The position numbers and the translations under genes were made by a program. A stretch of 64,000 nt of DNA from DASYLJ01 sp036009625 (lineage in GTDB: Bacteria; Desulfobacterota; Binatia; DP-6), in the NCBI GenBank assembly GCA_036009625.1, contig DASYLJ010000208.1:1-64000 (forward strand), in the 5' to 3' direction. Under the pieces are notes generated by a model. That model was not told the DNA's origin, made no database searches, and was given only the letters and a program-made list of their open reading frames with translations. Shown one piece after another: positions 42,283-50,554 of the stretch (the stretch's first letter is position 1; each line of letters starts with the position of its first letter).

Positions 42283-43862
42283 TCGATGTAGCCGAGGGCG
42301 CGCAGCTGGCGCACCGTCTCCGGCCCTGGCGCCACGTTCGGGCCCGACGGCCCGTAGCGGGCATGCATGGCCGCACATGCGGCGCGCCAGGTGGCGACGG
42401 TGTCGCGCATGGTGGCGGCGACGGCGGGTTCGGCGGTGAGGACGTCGCTGCGCTCGCCCGGATCCGTCCCGAGATCGAACAGGCGCTCGGTGGCGTCGAT
42501 GCGGAGCAGGGTGTGGTCGGCGCTCCGCAGGCTCGTGGTCACCGGCGCCAGCGCCGGGCCGTGCTCGCTGGGAATGACGTCGGGGAGCGTGCCGCCGTCG
42601 CCGCGCGCGAGCGGTGCCAGGCTCACGCCCTGGGTCTGCGGTGGCGACGGCACGCCGACCAGGTCGAGCACCGTCGGCATCAGGTCGAGCAGGCGCGCGT
42701 GTCCGGGCACGCGACGTCCGGCGGGAAGGTGGGCCGGCCATCGCAGCACGAAGGGCACGTGCAGCGTGTCGTAGTAGAGATCGTCGTGCAGGAAGGCGCC
42801 GTGCTCGCCGAGGGCCTCGCCGTGGTCGGAGGTGAAGACGACCAGCGTGTCGTTGGCGACGCCGAGGCGATCGAGGGCGTCGAGCAGCTGTGTCAGCGTG
42901 CCCTGGTCCATGTTGCGGATGCCCGCGTCGTAGAGCCGCTGCACGAAGGTGACGGTGCGCGGGTCGGTGCGATCGACGGCGTCCCAGAACAGCTTGTGGC
43001 CCTGATCCCATCCATCGACGCCGCCGCGGATGCGGCGCACGGCGTCGAGCACCGGGCCCTCGTAGTCGGGGTCGAACGTCCGCAGCAGCTTGAGCGGCGG
43101 GGCGTACGGATCGTGCACCTCGTAGGTGTGGAAGAAGACGAAGAAGCGGCCGTGACCGGCGTTGGCATCGAGCCAGCGCAGCGCGCGCGGCAGCTGCTGG
43201 TTGTGACGATGGACGTCGAAGCCGCGATCGAAGCCGCGCGAGGCGTGCATCGGTCCGTCGGCGGTGAAGGCCGCGGTGTGCCAGCCGGCGTTCTGCAGCA
43301 CCTCGGCCAGCGTGCGTGCGCGCGGGCTCAGCACGGCGCCGGCGCCGCTGTCGTCCCACATGGTGACGCCGTGCATGCACGGATAGAGCGACGTCAGCAT
43401 CGTCATGTGGGACGGGGTGGTCTTCGGCGACTGGCTGAGCACGTCCTCGAAGGTGACACCCTGCGCGGCGAGGCGTCCATCGACGACCGGGCTCGTGGGC
43501 AGCGTGTGGCCGTAGGCCCCGAGGTGGTCGGCGCGCAGCGTGTCGACGGAGATGAGGAGCACGTTCGGTCCGGCCGTCGACGGCTGCAGGCAGAGCAGCC
43601 GCGCCAGCCCGACCATCACCAGGACGCTGATGGCCCAGTGCGACGGCGGGCGGGCGCGCCGCAGGAGGGCGCCGGCGAGTGCCAGCGCGAAGGCGACGGG
43701 GACGAGGCGGTCGAACCACCACAGCGCCGCGCGCAGCGCCAGGCGATGCATGCCGTCCTCGCACCAGCCGTGCGCACGGACCTCGGGCCAGGCGAGGGCG
43801 ATCGCGGCCACGATGGCGATCGGCAGCAGCACCGCCAGCCACGAGACGAGTCGGCCGATCAC
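42279..43862 (-). CDS. Membrane sulfatase-like AP-superfamily protein with Thr nucleophile (copy 4)
   Basis: The product is 527 residues, starting at GTG 43862 inside the stop of the upstream glycosyltransferase. Two or three hydrophobic segments lie in the first 95 residues, followed by a catalytic domain outside the membrane: ISVDTLRADHLGAYG near 105, SPKTTPSHMTMLTSLYP with Thr148 in the nucleophile position, VHDPYAPP, and TSDHGEALGEHG. The multi-pass N-terminus followed by an extracytoplasmic AP-fold domain resembles phosphoethanolamine or phosphoglycerol transferases in layout. It ends LRALGYIE. It is the first of the four sulfatase-like genes after the glycosyltransferase block. Confidence 0.82.
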   Translation of the reverse strand: MIGRLVSWLAVLLPIAIVAAIALAWPEVRAHGWCEDGMHRLALRAALWWFDRLVPVAFALALAGALLRRARPPSHWAISVLVMVGLARLLCLQPSTAGPNVLLISVDTLRADHLGAYGHTLPTSPVVDGRLAAQGVTFEDVLSQSPKTTPSHMTMLTSLYPCMHGVTMWDDSGAGAVLSPRARTLAEVLQNAGWHTAAFTADGPMHASRGFDRGFDVHRHNQQLPRALRWLDANAGHGRFFVFFHTYEVHDPYAPPLKLLRTFDPDYEGPVLDAVRRIRGGVDGWDQGHKLFWDAVDRTDPRTVTFVQRLYDAGIRNMDQGTLTQLLDALDRLGVANDTLVVFTSDHGEALGEHGAFLHDDLYYDTLHVPFVLRWPAHLPAGRRVPGHARLLDLMPTVLDLVGVPSPPQTQGVSLAPLARGDGGTLPDVIPSEHGPALAPVTTSLRSADHTLLRIDATERLFDLGTDPGERSDVLTAEPAVAATMRDTVATWRAACAAMHARYGPSGPNVAPGPETVRQLRALGYIE

Positions 43863-44776
43863 GCCGGCAGCCGTCCGAGACTGCGCAGCGCCGGGCGCGG
43901 CAGGAGCAGGGCGGCGAGCGTGCCGAGCGCCGGACGGCTCAGCATGGTGCGCGGGCTCTCGCGCAGCGCCGACGCGGCGAGGGCCAGCGCCGCGCTGCGT
44001 CCGCCGTCGGCGGCGATGGTGGCGTGGTACCAGAGATGGCGCGCGCGCGCGGCGGCGTGCGTCAGCCCCGCTTCACCCGCGACCGCCGGATCGGCGTAGA
44101 GCCGGTCGAGGACGGCGAGCCCGCTGCGCAGCACCTGCTCCCAGGCAGTGTTGCCGGCGTGACGGCGGTAGCGCGTCAGCTCGTCCGCGATCGCGATGAC
44201 GGGTGCGTGGCGCGAGAGGCGCAGCCAGAGGTCCCAGTCTTCGCAGCCGAGCACCGGTAGCGTGGCATCGAAGGCGCCCACCCGCTCGACGTGGTCGCGT
44301 CGGGCCATCACCGACGCCAGGATGACGACGTTGCCGCGCACGAGGCGGGGGAAGACGTGCCCCATCGGCGGATCGTCGGGCTTTCGGTGCGGGAGTGGGA
44401 CACCGTCGGCGTCGACGAAGCGGGCGATCGTGTAACAGAACGCCGCGTCGGGCTGGGCGTCGAGCGCCGCGACCTGCCGGGCCAGCTTGTCCGGGTGCCA
44501 GCAATCGTCGCCGTCGAGGAACGCCACGTAGCGTCCTTTCGCCTGGGCGAGCGCCCGGTTACGGGCCGCCGCCCGCTCCATGTGCTTTCCCGGCAGGAGG
44601 TGGAGGCGGGCGTCGCCGGCAAGGGTGGCCAGGACGGTGGCGGTATCGTCCGTCGAGCCGTCGTCGGCGACCAGCAGCTCCCAGTCGTCGAACGTCTGGG
44701 CTCGGACGCTGGCGAGCGTCTCGGGCAGCCAGCGCGCCTGGTTGCGCGTCGCGAGGACGACGCTGACCCGTGGCAT
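43859..44776 (-). CDS. Family 2 glycosyltransferase (A)
   Basis: The 305-residue GT-A fold protein shows VSVVLATRNQARWLPETL, VADDGSTDDTA, a GKHMERAAARNRAL helix, the DxD-type metal motif FLDGDDCWHP, and a GCEDWDLWLRL acceptor-side motif. The cytosolic enzyme transfers a sugar from a nucleotide donor to a growing glycan. ATG 44776 overlaps the preceding stop by one base (TGATG). Donor and acceptor cannot be read from sequence. Confidence 0.88.
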   Translation of the reverse strand: MPRVSVVLATRNQARWLPETLASVRAQTFDDWELLVADDGSTDDTATVLATLAGDARLHLLPGKHMERAAARNRALAQAKGRYVAFLDGDDCWHPDKLARQVAALDAQPDAAFCYTIARFVDADGVPLPHRKPDDPPMGHVFPRLVRGNVVILASVMARRDHVERVGAFDATLPVLGCEDWDLWLRLSRHAPVIAIADELTRYRRHAGNTAWEQVLRSGLAVLDRLYADPAVAGEAGLTHAAARARHLWYHATIAADGGRSAALALAASALRESPRTMLSRPALGTLAALLLPRPALRSLGRLPA

Positions 44777-45597
44777 CAGCCGCGCCTCAGCAAGCCGCGC
44801 AGGCGAACCCCGGCACGCACGACGGGGTGGTCGTAGATGCGCTCGAGCAGGCCGCTGATGCGGGCGTTGTCCTCGTAGAGCCCCGCCATCGCGTCGGGGA
44901 GGTGGGCGTCGTAGAGGGCGCGGTGCTTGGTGACGAGGTCGCCGACGAGCCGTCGCCACACCCCCGGCGCACGGGCGAGCCGCTCGCGGCTGCGCGGGCT
45001 GCGACGATAGTAGGCGAGCACCTCGGGGACGCAGTGTCCCGTCCAGCCACGTTCGAGGGCGCCGAGCCAGAGGTCCCAGTCCTCGGCGCTTTCGACGAAG
45101 CGGGCATCGTAGCCGCCCGCCTGCTGCCACAGCTCGCGTCGATAGAGCGACGTCACGTGCAGCGTGCAGCGCGAGAGCAGCTCGGGGAGTGCGAAGGGGC
45201 CGGTCTTCCACGTGCCGTGATGCGCGCCGACGAGCCCGACCCAGGTGTGTACCACGCCGACGGCGGGCTCCACGTCGAGCACGGGGACGGTCTTCTCGAG
45301 GAAGGCCGGATCGAGCCAGTCGTCGGCGTCGAGGGGGAGGATGTACGGCGCGCGGGCATGCGAGATGGCGAGGTTGCGCGCCGCGGCGGGACCGTGGTTC
45401 GCGGTTCGATGCAGCGTGACGCCCGGCCGTTGGGCGACGTCGTCGAGGATCATGATCGTCGCGCGGTCGGTGGAGCCGTCGTCGACCAGGACCAGCTCGT
45501 GATCGCGGAACGTCTGCCCGGCGACACTGCGCAACGCCTGCTTGAGATCGATGCCGGCATCGAAGACCGGCATGATGATGGAGACGCGGGGGATCAT
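44776..45597 (-). CDS. Family 2 glycosyltransferase (B)
   Basis: The 273-residue protein has VSIIMPVFDAGIDLKQAL, LVDDGSTDRAT, ANHGPAAARNLAIS, the metal motif LPLDADDWLDP and AEDWDLWLGALERG. It is closely similar in layout to the neighbouring gene A, suggesting related roles. ATG 45597 overlaps the upstream stop by 4 bases. It is part of the eight-gene glycan operon. Confidence 0.88.
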   Translation of the reverse strand: MIPRVSIIMPVFDAGIDLKQALRSVAGQTFRDHELVLVDDGSTDRATIMILDDVAQRPGVTLHRTANHGPAAARNLAISHARAPYILPLDADDWLDPAFLEKTVPVLDVEPAVGVVHTWVGLVGAHHGTWKTGPFALPELLSRCTLHVTSLYRRELWQQAGGYDARFVESAEDWDLWLGALERGWTGHCVPEVLAYYRRSPRSRERLARAPGVWRRLVGDLVTKHRALYDAHLPDAMAGLYEDNARISGLLERIYDHPVVRAGVRLRGLLRRG

Positions 45598-46526
45598 GCC
45601 GCCCTCAGCTGGCGCAGATGCGGCACGGCACGAGCGAGCCCGACGACGTAGCCGAGCGCCTCGCGACGCTGGCACTCGCGCGCGAAGCGTTCGGGATCGA
45701 TCGGCTCGCGCGGCGCATACGGCAACGTGGCGAGAGCGCGGCCGTAGAGCCACCAGATGCGCCACAGGGCGCGCAGGAGGTGACGATTGCGCAGGATGAA
45801 GACCGCCGCCGACAGGCCGCCCGTCCAGGCGCGCTCGAGCATCCACTGTGGCGTCAGGCGTTCGAGGAGCACGCAGTGGTCGACGACGGCGGCCGGGGCG
45901 TAGCGGATGACGCCGCCGGCGTGCTCGAGCCGGTAGCAGAGGTCGGTCTCGTCGTGGACGAGCTGATGGCGTCCGCGTGGACCGACGGCGGTGGAGAAGC
46001 CGCCGAGCGCGCGCGCGCGCTCGACTCGGAAGGAGATGTTGGCGCCGTAGGGATAGTTCGCCTGCCCGTAACGGACGTCGCGCGGCTCGTCGCCGAGATC
46101 GAAGGCGCTCAGCTGCGCGTACAGCACGGGATGCAGCCAGCGCGGCGGCGTCGAGGGGAAGCGCAGCACGATGCGGCCACCGACGCAGGCCACGGCGGCA
46201 TCGTCGTACGGCGCCAGCAGGGCGTCGAGCCAGCCCGGGTGCGGGATGGCGTCGTCGTCGAGATAGACGACGATGGCGCCTCGCGCTTCGCCGAGGCCGC
46301 GGTTCCGTGCCGCCGACAGGCCGAGACGCTCCTCCTGCACGATGCGCAGCGGGCCGTCGAGGCGCCGCGCCAACGCCTGCAAAACGGCGGCCGTGTCATC
46401 GGTCGAGGCGTTGTCGACCACCAGGAGCTCGCCGCCGGCCGCGCGGGCCTGGGCGAGCGCGGGCTCGACCGCGTCGGCGACGACGGCGGCGCGATTGTGC
46501 GTGCAGATGACGACGGAGACGCGCAT
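45594..46526 (-). CDS. Family 2 glycosyltransferase (C)
   Basis: The 310-residue protein has VSVVICTHNRAAVVADAV, VDNASTDDTAAVL, RLGLSAARNRGLGEARG, the metal motif VYLDDDAIPHP, and HDETDLCYRLEHAGG. A hydrophobic stretch (AVFILRNRHLLRALWRIWWLYG region) near the C-terminus may touch the membrane. The ATG start at 46526 shares one base with the upstream stop. The DDDA motif and the YGANISFR segment suggest a subfamily distinct from A and B. Confidence 0.88.
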   Translation of the reverse strand: MRVSVVICTHNRAAVVADAVEPALAQARAAGGELLVVDNASTDDTAAVLQALARRLDGPLRIVQEERLGLSAARNRGLGEARGAIVVYLDDDAIPHPGWLDALLAPYDDAAVACVGGRIVLRFPSTPPRWLHPVLYAQLSAFDLGDEPRDVRYGQANYPYGANISFRVERARALGGFSTAVGPRGRHQLVHDETDLCYRLEHAGGVIRYAPAAVVDHCVLLERLTPQWMLERAWTGGLSAAVFILRNRHLLRALWRIWWLYGRALATLPYAPREPIDPERFARECQRREALGYVVGLARAVPHLRQLRAA

Positions 46527-47833
46527 CACGCGGCTCGTGCCCGACGCAGGTGCCACGCCAGACCGCGCACCGTCAGCAGCGCCGCCCCCGCGGCGATGCC
46601 GGGCCAGCCGCGCAGCGGCGCGTGCGGCATGGTGACGACGGGACGCGCGCCGCGGACGGGGGTGTGCAGGGCGCGCTCGTAGATGACGTCGTGCGCGTCG
46701 GCCACGATGTCCCAGTCGAACCGCGCGCAGGCCAGCGCGCGTCCGGCGGCGCCGATGCGCTCCGCGAGCGCGGGCTCCTCGAGCAGGCGGCGACAGTCGG
46801 CGGCGAACTGGCCGGCGTCGTCGGCGACCAGCAGATGCTCGCCCGGGAGCGCGCCGAGTCCCTCCGCGCCGACACTGGTGGTGACGACCGGCCGACCCAT
46901 TGCGAGCGCCTCGAGTACCTTGCCGCGCATGCCGGTGCCGAATCGCACCGGCGCGGCGACGATGCGTGCCGCGGCCAGATGCGGACGGACGTCGTCCACG
47001 GCACCGACGACGTCGACGACGCCGGGCCGGGCGAGCGCGTGCAGCGCGGGCGGCATGTCGCGTCCGATCACGCGCAGCAGGGCCGGGCGGCCGAGCCGGG
47101 GCAGGACGTCGTCGACGAGGAAGCGCACCGCATCGGCGTTGGGTGGGTGGCCGAAGTTGCCGACGAAGAGGAGATCGCATGTCGGCTCGGCGGGCATCGG
47201 GGCATAGTACGCGCAGTCGACGCCGACCGGGCTCACGGATACCTCGAGCTGTGGAACGAAGCGACGCAGGCGCGCGGCATCCTCGGCCGACATGGTGACG
47301 ACGTGGTCGGCTGCCGCGACGGCGCGCAGCTCGAAGTCGAGCTCGCGGAGATAGCGGTGCAGGAGGACGGGCCCGAGCCGCGCCGGCCGGCCCTGCGCAC
47401 GCCACAGCGGGCCCTCGGCTGCGAACGACACCTGGTGCACGGTGAGCAGGGTGGGGATGGCCGCCGGCGGCATCAGGTGCCCCATCTCCGTGTACTCGTA
47501 CTGCACCAGGTCGAAGGGCTCGGCGGCGAGGCGTTCGGCGATGGCGCCACGCAGCATCGGGTCGGCGAAGGCGCCGGCGACGGTGCGCGGCAGCATGGCG
47601 AGCCCATCGTCGGCCGCGAAGTAGCGCTTCGCGACCCGATGGACGGCGGCCAAGCCGGGCGGCAGGACGTCGGCGGGCGCGTCGCGGTCTTCCGGGTCGA
47701 CGAAACACAGCAGGGTGATGCGATGTCGTCCTGCGAGACGGGCGAGCAGCGCCCACCAACGCTCGCGCGCCGCGGAGACGCCGCGTCGGGGGAGATGCGG
47801 CGTCACCCAGAGAAGGCGCAGATGGCGAGCCAT
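46526..47833 (-). CDS. GT4-type glycosyltransferase, first gene of operon
   Basis: The product is 435 residues, starting at ATG 47833, with GT-B fold features: an N-terminal LRLLWVTPHLPRRGVSAAR donor-binding turn, VQYEYTEMGHLMPPAAIPT and LTVHQVSFA. The C-terminal donor domain has DLLFVGNFGHPPNADAVRFL and FGTGMRGKVLEALAMGRPVV, which contains the conserved Glu of retaining GT4 enzymes. Similar proteins occur in exopolysaccharide clusters. Its promoter should lie in the 47834-47940 region, which is shared with the divergent lipoprotein gene. Confidence 0.88.
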   Translation of the reverse strand: MARHLRLLWVTPHLPRRGVSAARERWWALLARLAGRHRITLLCFVDPEDRDAPADVLPPGLAAVHRVAKRYFAADDGLAMLPRTVAGAFADPMLRGAIAERLAAEPFDLVQYEYTEMGHLMPPAAIPTLLTVHQVSFAAEGPLWRAQGRPARLGPVLLHRYLRELDFELRAVAAADHVVTMSAEDAARLRRFVPQLEVSVSPVGVDCAYYAPMPAEPTCDLLFVGNFGHPPNADAVRFLVDDVLPRLGRPALLRVIGRDMPPALHALARPGVVDVVGAVDDVRPHLAAARIVAAPVRFGTGMRGKVLEALAMGRPVVTTSVGAEGLGALPGEHLLVADDAGQFAADCRRLLEEPALAERIGAAGRALACARFDWDIVADAHDVIYERALHTPVRGARPVVTMPHAPLRGWPGIAAGAALLTVRGLAWHLRRARAA

Positions 47834-47940
47834 GGAGCGGCGGGACGATAGCGAAGGGCGGCCAGGTCGGCAAACCACGGGCGGATGGGGTGGCGTCCCG
47901 ATGCGGCGCGAGCGGTATCGGGCGGGCGGTGGAAAATCAC

Positions 47941-47969
47941 TTGACAGCGCAATGGTATTCGACTAGCTA
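47941..47969 (+). promoter_or_regulatory. Candidate promoter of the propeller lipoprotein gene
   Basis: A perfect TTGACA at 47941-47946 is followed, 17 bases later, by TAGCTA at 47964-47969. The stretch is clearly more AT-rich than its surroundings. It would give a leader of roughly 50 bases before the ATG at 48025, which is preceded by AAGGGGG. Confidence 0.55.
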
Positions 47970-48024
47970 GTAAAACGACAATAGGGCAGTCCGACTGGAC
48001 GCTGATCAGGCGAAGGGGGCGGTC

Positions 48025-49311
48025 ATGCTGGGTCCGAATGCCGGCGCCACCGCGGTGCGGTGGCGATCGTGGATGCGCGTCGTCGGCGTGTTCCTGCTCG
48101 GCGGTGTGGTGGGATGCTACAGCACGGAGCGTCCGAGCACGCCCAATGCTCGCGTCGTCGTGCGGGCGGCGAAGGCCGACTACGAGCCGTCGATCATGCT
48201 CGAGAACGGCGTGTATCGAATGTGGTGGTGCGGCGACGGCAATATCTACTACGCCGAGTCTACGAGTCTCGACAGTGGGTGGCATCGCACCGGCTCGGGG
48301 AATCCGAATTGCCCCGCGAGCAGCCAGTGCGAGATCGCCCTCCCGCCGCGGGGCACCGCCGGCTCGTTCGACCGAGACGACGTGTGCGATCCATCGGTGA
48401 TCAAGGTCGGCGCGACGTACTACATGTACTACGGTGCCAACAATTACAGCAACGTCGCCAGTTCGTTCTACTACAGTACGAACGTTGGGCTGGCTACGAG
48501 CTCGGACGGGATCACCTGGAGCCGGGTGAGCACGGCGACCGATCCGCTGTTGCAGACGACGCCTGCCATCGGTTGTCCGATGACGGCGGACCCAGTTCAC
48601 GACTGCGCGTACGGCCTCGGTCAGCCCAGCGTCTTTTACGATCTGGAGGGTGACGGGCGCTACTACATGCTGTTCATGCAGAGCGCGCTCAAAGCGTGCA
48701 CGATCGACGCGCAGTGCGATGGGTCGACGGGATCGTGTGACGTGGCGGCGGGGTACTGCCGGAAGGGTGGAAACCCGCCACGGTTGTTCTCCGTGCGTGC
48801 GTCCGATGCGGCTTTCCGGACGAACACGGAGGTGTGGGCCGAGACCCACTGGCAGTCGTACACGCCGCGGGTCCCGGCGGTGAACGCGAGCTGGGCGATT
48901 TCGCAGGAGTGCTGCAGTGACTGGCAGTATCTCGACGCCCTGAAGATGATCGTGCGGACCGGAGCGGGCGTGTCGCTGCAGTTCATGAGCTACCCGGGCT
49001 TCGTCACGATCCGTGGCTACGACTTCAACCCGCCTCCGCCCGCCGCATCCGAGGTGTTCACGACCGAGGGTCCAGGCATCGTGCGGAGGCCGGATGGGCA
49101 TGCGCTGACGGGTGTCACCGGCGTGACGGCCTTCGACCTGGTGCGGTCGGTCTGTGACAACGGCACCAATTCGTGCCCGTGTCCGACGCCCGGATGTGTC
49201 TGTCAGGGATGCGGGCAATGGGACCTCGCACACGTGGGCGTCGATTTCGCGGAGCTTCCGGGTACCGGACCATTCATCTCGTCGATCGGCAACCTCCTGT
49301 TGCTCGACTGA
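48025..49311 (+). CDS. Secreted five-bladed beta-propeller lipoprotein
   Basis: The product is 428 residues. An extended N-terminus leads to a lipobox-like sequence (VFLLGGVVGCYS), so export as a lipoprotein is likely. Blade motifs resemble GH43/GH32/GH130 propellers: DYEPSIMLENGVYRMWWCG, CDPSVIKVGATYYMYYGA, VGLATSSDGITWSR and GQPSVFYDLEGDGRYYMLFM. Several Cys-rich insertions (KACTIDAQCDGSTGSCDV, CPCPTPGCVCQGCG) are unusual and may form disulfides or bind metal. Catalytic acids were not identified with confidence, so hydrolase activity is only a possibility. It begins the right-hand accessory region. Confidence 0.7.
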   Translation: MLGPNAGATAVRWRSWMRVVGVFLLGGVVGCYSTERPSTPNARVVVRAAKADYEPSIMLENGVYRMWWCGDGNIYYAESTSLDSGWHRTGSGNPNCPASSQCEIALPPRGTAGSFDRDDVCDPSVIKVGATYYMYYGANNYSNVASSFYYSTNVGLATSSDGITWSRVSTATDPLLQTTPAIGCPMTADPVHDCAYGLGQPSVFYDLEGDGRYYMLFMQSALKACTIDAQCDGSTGSCDVAAGYCRKGGNPPRLFSVRASDAAFRTNTEVWAETHWQSYTPRVPAVNASWAISQECCSDWQYLDALKMIVRTGAGVSLQFMSYPGFVTIRGYDFNPPPPAASEVFTTEGPGIVRRPDGHALTGVTGVTAFDLVRSVCDNGTNSCPCPTPGCVCQGCGQWDLAHVGVDFAELPGTGPFISSIGNLLLLD

Positions 49312-49370
49312 ACCCGAAACGCCGCCCCGGGCGGCAAGGCACCAGACAGCGTGGTGAGAAGGAGATGATG

Positions 49371-49712
49371 ATGCGCGTAAGCAGGCTTTGGGGGCTCGCA
49401 GTGCTCGGCATCGTGATGAGCGCCGGGCTGGCGCATGCCGCAGGAACCGTGATCGGGACTGTATCGGGTGTGAATGTGATCGACGCCAACGATCTCGTCC
49501 TGATCAAACTCGTCGGAACCGCGACCGGCGCGCCTGGATGTGCGACGGTCAACACGTCGACGATGGCGGCCGACCTCAAGAAGGAAGCTGGCCGCGCCAT
49601 GCTCGCGGTCGCGCTGTCCGCGAAGGCGAGCGGCATCACGATCGGGATCAACGGTGGCGGGGGATGCACGCGTCTGTCCGGCTACGAGGACGCGGCGCAG
49701 GTCTTCCAATAG
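49371..49712 (+). CDS. Small secreted protein of unknown function
   Basis: The product is about 113 residues. ATG 49371 is preferred among three consecutive ATGs (49365, 49368, 49371) because AAGGAG then lies 6 bases upstream. The signal peptide ends at LAHAA. The mature part is small and probably beta-rich: TVIGTVSGVNVIDANDLVLI, GAPGCATVNTSTMAADL, ALSAKASGITIGIN, and GGGCTRLSGYED, with two Cys that could form a disulfide. The pattern resembles small exported proteins of unknown role in proteobacteria. It lies 59 bases after the propeller lipoprotein, perhaps in the same transcript. Confidence 0.65.
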   Translation: MRVSRLWGLAVLGIVMSAGLAHAAGTVIGTVSGVNVIDANDLVLIKLVGTATGAPGCATVNTSTMAADLKKEAGRAMLAVALSAKASGITIGINGGGGCTRLSGYEDAAQVFQ

Positions 49713-49785
49713 ACGCAGGTCATCCCGTGCGCCCGGTCGATTCCGGTTCCGCGGCAGCCTGCGACCGTGGTAACAACCTCGTCCG

Positions 49786-50520
49786 GTGGCTTCCGAACGA
49801 CGGCGGGTCGACCCGGGCGCGGGTCCGGCCGATCCCGGTGACGGGCCTGCCGAGCTCTCGTCGTTCATCGGGACGCTGTACCAGCAGCGCTTTTCCCCAG
49901 ACGAGGTTCGCGCGAAACAGGCGCTGTGGCAGACGCTGCATGACGCCTTCTTCGCCCGCTACGTGCCGGCGGGGGCCGTGGTCGTCGATCTGGGTGCGGG
50001 ATACTGCGATCTCCTCAATGCGGTCACGGCCGCTCGTCGCATCGCCGTCGACCTGAACCCCGATACGCCGCGGTTCGCGGCGTCGGGCGTCGAGGTGCTG
50101 CCCGTCTCGCTCGAGCACGTCGCCGCGCATCTCCCCGCGGGATCGGTCGACGTGATGTTCGCCAGCAACGTCCTCGAGCACCTGCGCAGCCCGGAACAGC
50201 TCATCGCGGTCCTGACGAGCGCGCATCGCGTGCTCCGGCCTGGTGGGCGGCTGATCGTGATGCAGCCAAACGTCCGGGTCGTCGGGGGCGCCTTCTGGGA
50301 CTTCCTCGATCACACGTTGCCGCTGTCGGAGCGCGGCATGGGCGAGGCCCTGACGCTGACCGGGTTCCGGATCGTCGAGTGTCGCGCGCGGTTCCTGCCG
50401 TACTCGACGCGGGGCCGGCGTCTGCCGAGTCCCTGGCTGGTGCGCGCGTACCTGCGCCTGCGCCCCGCGCAGTGGCTGCTCGGCAAGCAGATGCTCGTGG
50501 TCGCCGAACGCCCGCGCTGA
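49786..50520 (+). CDS. Class I SAM-dependent methyltransferase
   Basis: The product is 244 residues with a Rossmann-type domain: AVVVDLGAGYCDLLNAV (SAM loop), RIAVDLNPDTPRF, MFASNVLEHLRSPEQL and RVLRPGGRLIVMQPNVRVVGG. The last two segments are typical of methyltransferases found in polysaccharide and lipid clusters. It starts at GTG 49786. The substrate is unknown, though the cluster suggests a sugar or membrane-glycan target. Confidence 0.85.
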   Translation: MASERRRVDPGAGPADPGDGPAELSSFIGTLYQQRFSPDEVRAKQALWQTLHDAFFARYVPAGAVVVDLGAGYCDLLNAVTAARRIAVDLNPDTPRFAASGVEVLPVSLEHVAAHLPAGSVDVMFASNVLEHLRSPEQLIAVLTSAHRVLRPGGRLIVMQPNVRVVGGAFWDFLDHTLPLSERGMGEALTLTGFRIVECRARFLPYSTRGRRLPSPWLVRAYLRLRPAQWLLGKQMLVVAERPR

Positions 50521-50554
50521 GCGGTGGCAGCCGTGGCGTACGGTCGCGCCGGCC

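Noticed and set aside
36981..43862. Calling the four AP-superfamily genes arylsulfatases.
   Set aside because: The formylglycine Cys/Ser and the following Arg are absent in all four, so sulfatase chemistry is not supported.
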